A program made the position numbers and the translations under genes. From Aspidiotus rigidus (taxonomy: Eukaryota; Arthropoda; Insecta; Hemiptera; Diaspididae), in contig JAVHKY010000012.1 of NCBI GenBank assembly GCA_035079385.1, positions 6,476,501 to 6,540,500 of the forward strand: a stretch of DNA of 64,000 nt. Direction: 5' to 3'. Numbering within the stretch: position 1 is the stretch's first letter; the number at the start of each line of letters is the position of its first letter. The notes beneath the pieces were generated by a model. The model saw nothing but the letters and a program-made list of their open reading frames with translations, made no database searches and was not told the DNA's origin. Positions 48,460 to 59,460 of the stretch are shown here, in pieces.

Positions 48460-48650
48460 GCGTCACACAAGAGCAGACGAGGCTTTTCAACTCATCCTAC
48501 AAAACTTCCTGATCAGCCTCCAATCCTCCATTGAATTTCTCGGCCTTACCTTCGATTCACAACACTCCTGGACTCCCCACATTAAACTTATGAAAGCCAA
48601 ATGTCCGAAGTCATTAAATATCAAATCAAAGCTTTCATCAGAGTACAAGT
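48460..48650 (+). mobile_element. LINE reverse transcriptase fragment
   Basis: The plus strand reads SSIEFLGLTFDSQHSWTPHI followed by KLMKAKCPKSLNIKSKLSS. The 'FLGLxFDSxxSWxPHI...K.KC.K.LN' pattern is the region after the catalytic motif in Jockey/I/R1-type LINE RTs. It is a short dead remnant. Confidence 0.8.
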
Positions 48651-48687
48651 TGAGCTCACAAGAAAAGTATGGAGACTTCTGAGAAAT

Positions 48688-48836
48688 GTGACCTGTCACA
48701 AGAAAACCTCCTTTAAGAGTGCCAAAAATTATTTTTTAGTGATTTTTATCAATTGAAATCAGCTCTTTTAGTTGGCAGTATCAACAAATTTTCAAAAATT
48801 TGGATTCTAAGGAGAGGTTTTCTTGTAACAGGTCAC
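48688..48836. mobile_element. MITE with GTGACCTGT termini
   Basis: Starts GTGACCTGTCACAAGAAAAC and ends TTTTCTTGTAACAGGTCAC, an inverted repeat of about 25 bp with one or two mismatches. AAAT lies directly outside both ends (48684-48687 and 48837-48840), a possible 4-bp target duplication. A related terminus is at about 54601-54616. Confidence 0.75.
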
Positions 48837-48837
48837 A

Positions 48838-49043
48838 AATTCGAATTACTTTAAAAATGACAATTTTTATTTTCGTGAAGCCGTTTCACATCGTATATCA
48901 TGACTTCCCTAGAAGAATTAATTTCATCCCATAGAGAGTAAAATTATGAGAAATATAACGTAAAATGAAGCTGAGAATGTTGGCTTCACGAAAATCAACT
49001 TTTTATTCCATAAAACTCTGTCATTTTTGAAGTAATTCGAATT
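48838..49043. mobile_element. Foldback element abutting the GTGACCTGT MITE
   Basis: AATTCGAATTACTTTAAAAA at the left pairs with the reverse complement of TTTTTGAAGTAATTCGAATT at the right. An inner pair (TTTTCGTGAAGCC and GGCTTCACGAAAA) also matches. It directly touches the MITE to its left, so one probably inserted at the end of the other. Confidence 0.75.
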
Positions 49044-49900
49044 CCTTAAAGGTCTTTATGCTTTTCTAACGAGGATTGAACGAAAATTAAAGGATCTATC
49101 TGAAGGAAGGAAAAGCTAGTTGAGGAGAGGTATTTCTATGTACACGGAGTTGTACAGAACCTTGTATCATCCTCTCACCGAAACTCAAGAGTAGTCTGAA
49201 CCGTATGGAATATCTTACAAATCGAGAACGTGAAGGGAAAATTCTACTGCTCGCTCATATCTACTGGAACGTCACCTTCAATTCGTTTTTCGAAGATTTG
49301 CCCTCATTAGTAAAATTCTCCTTTACAATTTCACGTTTCTTCGTGTGCGCTGTAATTCATTGCCGAACAAATTCCCGAGGTTGTATTGCAGAGTAATTTT
49401 AAAATTGTTAGTATTTTTTATCTGCAATTTTTCTGCTTCTTTTACGGGCTCGTAGGTTGACTAAGACTGGTTGAAGCCATCATTTAAAATTTTTCTCGTA
49501 CTTAAAACATGAATTCTGTAAAGAAAATATTGTCCTAGAGTCGTTTCTTTTTTTACACCGTTTATTAAAAAAATAAGAGAAAAAAAAACACGGCTATATA
49601 AGGGCTTCGACAATAGAAACTATTTATTTTACCGCATTGCGTTCAGTTTTTAATGACCAAATTTTCAGAAATATTCTTCTGTTTTGGACGACAGACGAAG
49701 AGGCGTCTCGAAGAAACCTGGCTTCTTGTAGTCCTACGTAAATAAGTGGAGTCGAGAGGAACGTCCCGTAGAGCTGGTAACACTGCGCGCCCTCTACAGA
49801 TGCACTCTGTTCATATTCGGTTGGAGTTAATTGAGTTTGAAGAAGAAGAGTGTTGTAGATTCACGTTATCGAACCCACGATTTACGGCATGCTCCGTTCA
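49044..49900. other. No gene recognised; upstream flank of a probable promoter
   Basis: TACACGGAG occurs at 49141. A stretch at 49545-49615 (ACCGTTTATTAAAAAAAT, later AGGGCTTCGAC) resembles 38920-38990, another small dispersed repeat. Confidence 0.45.
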
Positions 49901-49908
49901 CTTGCCAG

Positions 49909-49914
49909 TCAGTC
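49909..49914 (+). promoter_or_regulatory. Putative initiator of the gene starting at 50137
   Basis: TCAGTC in a CCAGTCAGTCGTGTTTC context matches the arthropod initiator consensus TCAGT. It lies about 230 bp upstream of the candidate start codon. No TATA box is evident and no downstream promoter element is clear. Confidence 0.35.
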
Positions 49915-50136
49915 GTGTTTCTCTCCAGCTTCCAGTTGAACGAGTGTTGGTGGTGATTGTGCGTGCGTGCGTTTAATCATAATTTATATATGTTTACAAC
50001 TGGTTCTGGATACAACCCCTTTGCGCGTTTGTAGTGAACATCGCTCATTATTTTTTATTCTTTTTCGTGATATTCCAAATATATACTCCAACAATGAAAG
50101 AATTTCTGTGTTGAAAATTAAAAGAAAATTATCATC

Positions 50137-50267
50137 ATGGTGCCGAATCCGATCGAATACCAAACCGGTACCGGGTGTTTTTGTTTTCGTTATTACCCTA
50201 AAAATTGCGACGAAGTTGACTCGTCTCAGGGTTATTATGTGAAAAAGACGTCGGATTTGAACAACCG
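50137..50267 (+). CDS. Probable first coding exon, unknown gene
   Basis: ATG in a good context (ATCATCATGG) opens 43 codons plus two bases, ending at a consensus donor GTAAGC. The peptide starts MVPNPIEYQTGTGCFCFRYY and continues PKNCDEVDSSQGYYVKKTSD. There is no signal peptide or membrane segment, and it is rich in Tyr, Cys and Lys. The upstream 230 bp look like a 5' UTR, with an initiator-like TCAGTC. It may splice to 57033, which fits the phase. I do not recognise it. Confidence 0.5.
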
Positions 50268-53200
50268 GTAAGCTTTTTTTTTTTTTGCCTTACAAAGTGA
50301 GCGTGGAATTCAAGTTTGTACTTGTTGATTGGAATAATAATACAAAGAGATAATCTCTCGAGGCGTTCGATCGTGCATGCAAAAGCTGCGATGAAAGTAT
50401 ACATCCCCGTTTTGATTGGGAATGCCGGTGGCGGAGGCTGAAATGTCTACCGGCGATTATTATGAAATTTTCTCGTGAATTTGTATGGTAATCTATTTAT
50501 TAATACGAAGGTGGAGAGAGATACTTGTGTGGTCTCATCGGTCAACTAGAAGCTATTAGTTTGCGCGAACGATACCACGTCATAGATCATTATATTATTT
50601 ATGATGCATTTCCATATAGGCGGAGAATGAGAGAATATCTATACACGGTGTAAAAGTTAGTGTGCGTGCGGGATGATTGAATGTTAGAAAATGTATCGAA
50701 GATATTACAGAACTGCGAAATAATTATAATAATCACGATAATTTTCGAAAACGCTTTTGCGGCGCAGAGGTAGAAAGGGAATTATTTAATCGCCTTCGAC
50801 GATTTTCCCGATTTTATATAGATTACGAATGTGCGGCAACTGCGCGCGTGATAAATCATTTTGTTCTTCGGATTAGATGAGTCATCCTTTGCAGCTTCAA
50901 TTTCTAAGAAACTCCCAAAATATTTATCGAAAATACGATTGTGCAGGATTTAAACAAATATTTACGAATACTCGTGATTTTCGCTAAGGTATGGTGAGAA
51001 TAATATTTAAATAATGACGAGATATGAACGCTCGAAAATTGGTTATTATAATGAAGTTCTTGAAAGAATTTCAAACCAATAAATTTTAATTTTAACCTTA
51101 AGAACCCTAAGGGTATGCTTTAGTAAAATTTTCTCTCGGGGAAAACCTCGAGTTCCTCAAATTGTGACCTTCGCAATTCTGGAATAGAAATTGAAAGAGT
51201 TGTCCATTTTCGTTCGGTCCATCTTCTTACTTGGGAGATTTTGATTTAAGGAGTACAAGTGTAAGATTCCTATCAATATTATGGAGACCATGGATTAGTA
51301 AATATATTAAATTTATCAATCAATTGTTTCTTAATACTACCCTACGGCGAATCTCGATCTGTAACCTGAGAAAAGCTGTTATGTCTAAAAGCATTGTAGT
51401 TACGTTGACTTAAATTTTTGACTACCTGAGAACATACAGTTTTTATTTTGATTAGTTTCAATAGAGAAAACTTACGACTTCTTGGGTCGCTAGCTCTTGG
51501 GTCTTTTTTCATGAGAAAAGCGTGACTTCACTCCTAGTCCAAGAAAATCAGCATTTTTGCTAAAAATTGATCGGGTCCGATCAATTGCTTTATTCTAATG
51601 AACCTCTTGACCCTCCCCCCTCCTAATAAGCGTCACAGTAGAATAACTGCTCTTCTCAGCAGATTTTTGCTGTAATCTCAGTAAATATTGAATTTTGAGC
51701 TAAAATATCTCTAATAAAAATGAATGATTGTTGGGATCACCCAGATCGTGAAATTTTCTACTAATATTGTTCCATTCATTTTTATTCTATAGCGTTGATA
51801 GTAACTGAGCTAATCGCATTTCGAAATGCATTTTATTGGTACTTCAGGCTGAGGAATCTTTTTCGTTAGATTCCAACTTTGAACAAAAATTAGGCATCCA
51901 ATTTTTTTAGATTAAATTCTTTTAAATTCCTCTCTCCAGTTAAAGAAGAGTGGAATATTAGGTTCGGATTAAATAGATATTTTAATAAGGCAGGTCCGGA
52001 TAATGAACGTACCTGATAATGGATTACTCGTATAAGTTTGTGTTGAGTCTCCCTTACTGAGAGGACATCATTTATTGATAGAAACTTTTCTTTTATGGAG
52101 GCTAAAGTTTTCATTTTCGCTCAAAACCTTTTCTGGACGGAGGCGGTTATAATTTGAAAACGTGAGCTCCATCTGCCCCGCTGGTTCTCGGAAACTTTTG
52201 TTATCTCGTAATCGATGATGACGTCCACAATGTGCTTGAGTGATATGCTCAGGTGACCCAAGAAAATGGGTTTCTCTCACATTTGTAAAAGATCTTTTCT
52301 TTACAATCTTTGGAATGTCACTTTGGGAAAGTGTGCATTAGCGGCTAGTTTACATGTCACCATTGATATGCACTAGATGAGAGCCATTTTCGATCGCGAT
52401 TATCTCGGTTACTATCGGGGCCAAGAAAAAAACGAATAGAACATTATTTGCAGGAAATTGTATGATCTGTCATCTTTATGAGAAGTATTAATTTTGCTTA
52501 AAAATCGATATTCACCGCGATAGTAGCGAAAAACAGCCATCCTCTGAGGTGGGCGACGCTTACATCAGAAGGTGAGGGATTTCAAGAGGTTTTGGTCAGG
52601 ACGGTAATTGACAACCATATCGAGCTTCATCTTTACCCGATTTATCCCTAGCAAACATCATTATTTGGTTTGATTTTTCTGGACTGCACATTTCACCTCT
52701 GGATCGTATTTTCTGATAATCTTTGATTTTTCCGGTCGTTTTGTGTTTGCTTGGTCCAGCTATCAGTTAAGACAAAATAATTTTTGATGGTGGATAAAGT
52801 CAAAGTGAAAATATCAACCAGCTTAAACCTCGTTATGACGTCATAAACATGCGTGACGCCATCAGTTTGGATCTGCTTGTGACGTCAACAAATTAGTAAC
52901 TTTCTCTTTTTTCTTAGTATAGTAGAAAATACACCGTTCAGTATAGATTAGAAATTGGGTATTGAGATTAAATTTTGGTCCCCGCTTTGCATTTAATTCA
53001 CCGGTCCTTTTCTCACCACTTCTTGTGCTCTTTTCTAAGCCGGCATCGGCACTTTCCTATTTTCTCGCCAGGTGCAAACCCTCAAACTGAAATATTCATC
53101 TCAACTTGTGAAAAATTGTTTACAAACATGTTGAACTATGGGGAATTTCTCACCAGGTGCAAAAAGTTCCCACCTGGTGCACCTTAATGTATATCGGCCA

Positions 53201-54476
53201 TGTCTTGCACTTTTTGTTCTTTACTTCTCGAGGGATCGAAGTATTGAAGATTCTCATTCAAGGTCATCTTTATAATGATCAAGAAGTAATTTCGGGTCGT
53301 TTATATTTCGAAAATATTCGCTTCATCAATCCCAATTAGTTGCTGGAGTTGGAAAATTGCTCGCCCTTCAGGTCTCCTTTCCATCCCCCGATAACATGAT
53401 GGAGTTAGTTGGCAAGGTTATTGAAGGTCGATAAAAGAACCGTTGGTAATTTATTATTGCAGAGATATAAAAAAACAAAACTTCAAGTCAATTTTCCGTT
53501 CTTCCCCTCCCCCTCCCGCTTTTTCGATAGCCTTGGCTGAAACTAAGTCGGAAGCGATTGATTTACCCTATAGGAAGACGAGAGAAAAATAAAACCTGAA
53601 TAACTTCAACGCGTAAAAAGTGGCTACATATTTTAGTAGATGGGAAGTTTCCGTTTCTATTCTCTGAAATCACGTTTCCTTTAAACAGTCACGTTTCTTG
53701 GTATTTTCTGTCAAAATCACGTAAAAGCAATAAATTATATAAAATCAAGAATTCGAGCTGTTTTATTGAACCTCCTAAAAGAATCGTATACGAATGCCTA
53801 TCGTCTAGTTTTTATTATTTAAAATTAAAAACACAATGAAAAATCGAAATTTTCACCCAGTTTCTCCTTATCTTCTTAAGGAATGACTAACTGGAGAAAG
53901 GATTTGTCAGTACTTCATCTTGGTTTCATGTGAGGTGAACTTCATCTCTCTTACGTTAGTAGACGGAAAGCCTTCCTAATTATGTATGTGTCATCGTTGA
54001 AATTAGTTGAAGTTTTCGTATCGAGCTGTCTATATTAGTCATTTGAAATCGGAGTTGAGGTCATCCTACGAAGAGAAAAATTAATAAGAGAAGACAACTT
54101 TACGCGAGGTTTTTATCTGAAGATAGATGAACTGTATTTCAGGAAGAGTCACTCAATTTTGACGTCAGCCAATTCTTTGAATTTCATGAAATTTCGAATC
54201 AGGACTGTTTCATTTTAGTCGGCACTTGGGGATCCAAATACTGTAAAACGATCCTGACAAGTCACGGAACATTTTGATTTCGGTCTATTCGAGATAGAGA
54301 GAGACGTGTTTGTGTCGGTAAATATCAAGTAAAGTCTTATTTCCCAAATACTTGTCCTTATTTGAAGATCGACAGACGCAAGCAATGTTTTTTTTTTCTT
54401 CTTTCGTATCAAATATCACCAACGGTTATTTTTCAATTTTTCAAAATCTTCACGAAACAGAAAATATTTAGAAAGA
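50268..54476. other. Probable intron; nothing recognised
   Basis: AT-rich with TGACGTCA at 52836, 52880 and 54160. No splice-bounded exon is supported. Confidence 0.45.
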
Positions 54477-54501
54477 GGTTTTCTTGTCATACAAGAAAAC
54501 C
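54477..54501. repeat. Perfect palindrome made from MITE-like ends
   Basis: GGTTTTCTTGT-CAT-ACAAGAAAACC pairs over 11 bp around a 3-bp centre. The arm matches the ACAAGAAAACC part of the GTGACCTGT MITE terminus at 48688. Together with the right-type end CCTTGTGACAGGTCAC near 54616 this looks like a rearranged relative of that MITE. Confidence 0.65.
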
Positions 54502-55155
54502 CACTACGAGCCCGAGAAAGATGATTTTGGTCGTTTGAATGAATTTACATGTATGTACTTTTTTTCACGATTGGTCTTGTTGGACACTTAGGGCGATTTC
54601 CTTGTGACAGGTCACCTGATCCCCTCGATGTCTTTGATATTTGACAATTTCTCCATCAGAACAGTTATTTTCAGCCTCATGAAGCATGTATAAGAAGTGA
54701 CCCCATCTCCTTCTCGGATGGTCGGTCGGTCGGTCACAAGATTAAGTAGCTCGAAGGTGTGAAGCGTCTCCAGAAACTTTCTCAGGTTCAGACTTGAGGC
54801 GAAGCTCATTCCAACATATCGTCGGTAGATAGAAAAGACAGTGGATATTAAATCGTATAACAGAGTAGACGTCTTCAACTTCGCTCTCACAACGAAGCCT
54901 TGTTTTTTACGTAGGTGGAGAATGAAATACTAGGCTCGAAACGTATATGATAGATCGTCTTCTCCTAATTAGATTGATTATTCGGTGGAATACTCGCGAA
55001 GACGATGACCTCTCAGCCCCGATTAGGTAACACTCCGATGTGAGAAAACATTTATGCATAATTGTCGACGGTATTTCTGTATGTATGTCGAGGTACCATC
55101 CAGTGCTAATGAAATATCATCTTTCTTAATCCGAGATGGGGCGTTATTTCCGCAA

Positions 55156-55410
55156 TTATTTTTTTCCGATGTCGATCGGCATATTTTCGTCTTGTTTTCG
55201 GTCCATCTTGAGCGTACATTCGTCAACGTCGAAAAGTTCGGCTACTATGTACTGTTATTCCGACAGTAGTCCGATGGGTATACCCTCGTCAACCCCAAAT
55301 CGACGTTTCCACTTTCTTTTCCGATGCACAACTTCATCAACGGTTTGAATAATACTGTCATCCGCAATTGTGTGTGTGGCCGCGACATCATGTATGAAAA
55401 ATCTGCGTCC
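55156..55410 (-). pseudogene. Candidate coding relic with one internal stop
   Basis: The minus-strand frame reads VDEVVHRKRKWKRRFGVDEG and IPIGLLSE, meets TAA at 55257-55255, then continues in the same frame as QYIVAELFDVDECTLKMDRK before a second stop at 55158-55156. The composition is protein-like, but no family is recognised and the opposite strand is also open here. Confidence 0.3.
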
Positions 55411-57032
55411 TTATGTAATCGCTTCGAAGCAGATGCGACTCGTACCAGTTATGTACAGATGCGAACTGAAAGCAAGTGTCATGTGTGAAAAAACACGTGT
55501 AAGGTAATTCAGCGTCAAGAGTTGAGTAATGACCACATAAGTGTGAACGGTGTATGATATATTTGTCATCTAAACCTGTCCACTTCGACTATAGATCGAT
55601 TCACTACTTTCCATTTGTACTCTTCTTGACCGCGGACCAAATCTAGCCCGAGATTGAATTTCCGAGCTAGAAGTTATTGGAAGTTATTTTTTCGCTAGAA
55701 CAGTTAAACGCATTTAGAAGTGCTGACTACATCGTTCAGGAAAAACTCTAATGTACGGTACTTGAAGTATTACAATACTTTCATGATTGCGAAATGCTAT
55801 TTAATATCGTTATTATATTGTTAAATGGTGATAAGGGACCCAGTCAGTTCTTGTGGAACAATATTATTACGATTTTTTTTTTTTTTTATTTATTATTAAA
55901 GGCACGAAGAGAATTGCGTATATGTGCACATTCCTACATCGATCTAACGTAAGATTCTGAAAATGATTGCATCGACTAATGAGAGAATGTTGAAGTCAGT
56001 TTAATTCTACCCTTGGAAAATTTTGATGTAGACTCGCTGAAAATTAGTATTGAAGATTAGTTCTGAAGTCGAAAACTTCGTCGTAACAAGAAACGGTTTC
56101 GAAGATTATTCCCATTCCTATACACGTCATTGTCTGATAATACTGCGCAATTCTGCACCTGTACAATATTGTAGGCTGAATTACAATCTACGGATATTTT
56201 TAGACCCGCGTATCGCTCGACTAATAGAATGATTTCTCGAGAAAGAATAAAAAAAACATAGGGTTGCCCGTGATCGAGTGCGAACGAAGTGCGATTACCT
56301 GCAGTTTGAGGGATGATGATGGAACATGCGTAGTCATCTCTACAAAATGACCGGCTAATTTTCCGAAGGTGGTATTGCGAATGTTTTGTTGCGAGAGACT
56401 GTTGTTCGTTGGCAATCCTGTGAGGAACCAACAATACATTCAGCCAGGATTGTTAAATTCCTTCTACACTTATTTAGTAATGCGTTCTTCAATTCGAGAC
56501 GATCTCAAGTATCTTTTCCTAATTGGGGCTCGTCGGTCCAGATTCTTCCAACAACGTTAATTGAAAAATATTATATGTTGTGTAACTAGCTAACGATATT
56601 TGCTTTTCAAATTCCGCCACAAGGCAGTTAATTGTCCTGTATTTCTGATTTTTTGATTCTCTCAATTGACACGTCGTCTATCTATTTAATTTCATGAATT
56701 AAGGTGTCTCATTAAAAGTACAGGTATACCTAAATTTATCTCGGTAGTCTTTAATGTTATGAACTTGACCCAAGGTCATGTAGACTTGAAATATATTCAA
56801 GGACACCTCGATATGTACCCTTGAAGGAATAGTCATTAACGAGTCAGAAATAATACTTGCCGAGGAGATGAGGCAAAATAAAAGAATTTTGTGCGGTCGA
56901 ATAATTACCGATACTTATTCTGACATTAACGAGGCAGATGACAAATCTTACAATAATTCCCTAGGATATTTTTCCTCTTTTTGATCTCTCGATTGAAGCA
57001 TAGTAAAGTTCCAACTGTTTTGTCTCTTCCAG

Positions 57033-57114
57033 GGTCACCGAAGGCCGAACCGGGCCCGGGAGAAAACTGTGTGGTCGAGATTATAATTCTAAACCTAGCT
57101 TAATCGAAATCTGG
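57033..57114 (+). CDS. Candidate second exon of the gene starting at 50137
   Basis: A good acceptor (GTCTCTTCCAG) is followed by an open frame reading VTEGRTGPGRKLCGRDYNSK when entered in the phase left by the 50137-50267 exon. The donor chosen, GTAGAG at 57115, is weak. The intron would be about 6.8 kb. Confidence 0.3.
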
Positions 57115-57519
57115 GTAGAGGTACCACTCCGCCTCTTCTCTTGGCGGTCTTGGTCTGCTCTCTTGGCTCTGCTACTGTTCTTTTCTTTGAATCTCGTTTT
57201 TTATATTTTCCATATAGTCTGCGTCCTCTCGGAATATTTTGATAATTTACTCTAGTTCTTCATCTTCAACAAAAATGATTCGAGAAATTCTATCGAAGCC
57301 CACTTTTCCTAAGAGGCGCGAGCTCCGAGATTTCTCCTTATTTGTTGTATCGGTGGTTCGGCACAGCTCCAAGAGGAGGCTAGAGATGATATGTCGTCTT
57401 CGAGCAATCGGTCGGGGTCTGATTTAACTATTGAATCGGCAGACTAGAGATTATAATAGTTCGTGTAAATAGTTTCAAAACTCTGGGAAGCGATTGATAA
57501 TACCCTCCCCCAAACACGT

Positions 57520-57900
57520 AAATTCCAGCTTTTAGCGGGGAACCCGTTATCCCTTTTGTTGGGGGTACTTCCAGGAAATTTTCATCCGCGAGCGCGAGCG
57601 AGATTGATGACGTCACGGAGAGGGGAGGGGGACTTAGAAAAAATTCGACCCTCTAGCCATATATGATAGGAAGGGGACTTCGAAAAATTCCGACCTTCGA
57701 GCTATATATGATAGGAGGAGGACTTAGAAAAACTCTTACCTCTGAGCTATATATGATAGGAGGGGGACTTGGAAAGACGACGACTTCCTTGAAATTGCAG
57801 CGCGTTCAAGTTGTCACGTCATGATTTTCAGGACTTCGAAAAACTTCAGGCACCAGGGGACTCGGGACAGCGGCGAACCCGCTGTCCGCCCCCGCTGTCC
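57520..57900 (+). repeat. Dispersed hairpin/CRE-type repeat, copy 3 (best copy)
   Basis: Begins TTTAGCGGGGAACCCGTTAT, then TTGTTGGGGGTACTTCCAGG, GATTGATGACGTCACGG, then four tandem 45-50-bp blocks of the type TTCGACCNNTGAGCTATATA + TGATAGGAGGGGGACTTGG. It closes with a second hairpin (GGACAGCGG-CGAA-CCCGCTGTCC, 57863-57900), followed by ACATCTAAT. A 3' hairpin ahead of CTAA would be compatible with a Helitron end, but that is only a suggestion. Confidence 0.75.
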
Positions 57901-58189
57901 CGACATCTAATTTCTTTTTGTATTGCGTATCTTATGTCACAGAATTGAACCTCATAAACTCCCCTCGCCACCAAGAGATTGAGGTCTTCCTCTGTCAAAA
58001 GTATGGATGGAGAACTAGATTTTTCTTAGGGAGAGCAAAAAATTTTTTTGTTGATGTAAAATTTTTTATTTTATCCTATTACTACATCAAGCATCTTTTC
58101 ATTTTTCCCACTTTTTGCTAGGGGAGGCATTAGCCCCTATTTCTTGTCTGGGGAAGTTACCCCTCCCCCCTCCGCTGCCTTCTTATGCC

Positions 58190-59460
58190 ACGCGGATGCT
58201 CAATAGTGGCAGGTAAGATACTTTTCAGCCCTCAGGCCGAACCATTGATACATTGGAAGTGATCGAGGCCCACCATTCCTTCCATCCTTAGAGATACTGT
58301 CAAAAAAGGAAATTATTACCTATTCTTTTTTACCTTTAATAATCATGTAATATGTACTTATCCAATTTTTTATTCTATATCTCGAACCTCTTCCGCTCCC
58401 CTTCCCCTTCTTCCCTCTCCAAATTTTAAAATCACCGTTTGTCAATGGTGATAACCAAGATCCTTTTCAAACTCTCATCCAGAGTCATCAGTCCGGAAAA
58501 AATTCCAATCTGTTTGAAAACTTCTATCCTCGCCCCTCACGAAGATTGAAACCTTCCTTCTTCAATGGTGGCGAATTTCTTTGTCGTCTTGTCATGCCTG
58601 GAAAGCTTCACCCCCTCCCCCCCACCCAAGAAATACTGTAAGGGACGAAAATTTTCGTCGTTTTCAATGTGTACATATTCATTTTGTTATTTCATACCTT
58701 GGACTTGAAACTTTGACCTCCTCTCTCAAAAATTGAGACTTTTCTTTGTCAATGTTAGCAGTAGAGGTACTCTTCAAACTTCAAAATCATTAGTTGGAGA
58801 AATTTCCTTTGCGATCAGGTCATATCTGAATAACGATTGACCTCCCTCTCGCCCCTTGAAGTTATTGTCAGAAACAAAATTTCTGTCTTTTTGGGTGCAT
58901 ACCTCTCAAATTTCTTATTTAACCTCTCTTTTCAAAAGTTGAAACCTTCCCTAGACAATGGTGGCGCTGAAAAAACTTTTTGAACTCTCAGCCTACCAGA
59001 ATAATCGGTTGGGGTTTCGTGATCGTGTCATACGTAGGATGTGATCGACACTCTTACCCTCGGATAAGCTGTCAGAAACTGAATCTCCCGTCTTTTTCAT
59101 GTACAGTGCAGTGTATCTTCAAGACCCTGAGGTAGCTCTACCTCCCTCTTTTCAACGATTGTGACCTTTTCTAGTCGATGGAATGGTAACACTAAGAAAA
59201 CTTTTTGAAGTCTCAGCCTGCCAGAAAAATCAGTCGGAGCTTGGTGATCCTGTCGTACCTAGGAAGCGATTGGCTCTCCCTCCGGGCGAAGCTGTCGAAT
59301 ACTGAATCTCCCGCCTTTTTACGTGTGTATGTCATAGATTTGAATCTCCCACGCCTTAAAGACCTTTCTTGGTCAGTAATGGCAAAATCAAGGATACTTT
59401 TCAAACTCTCAACTAGAGTCTCTGTCGTCGTGTCGTGCCTGAAAATTTGGACTTCCTAAT
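58190..59460. repeat. Degenerate tandem repeat, about 200-240-bp unit
   Basis: Blocks resembling GTCAATGGTGGCGCTGAAAA + ACTTTTTGAACTCTCAGCC recur near 58201, 58441, 58757, 58955, 59176 and 59371. They are separated by shared CCTCCCTC, AGCTGTCAGAAACTGAATCT and TGAAACCTTCCTT blocks. The best-matching pair is about 58955-59175 and 59176-59370. Confidence 0.7.
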
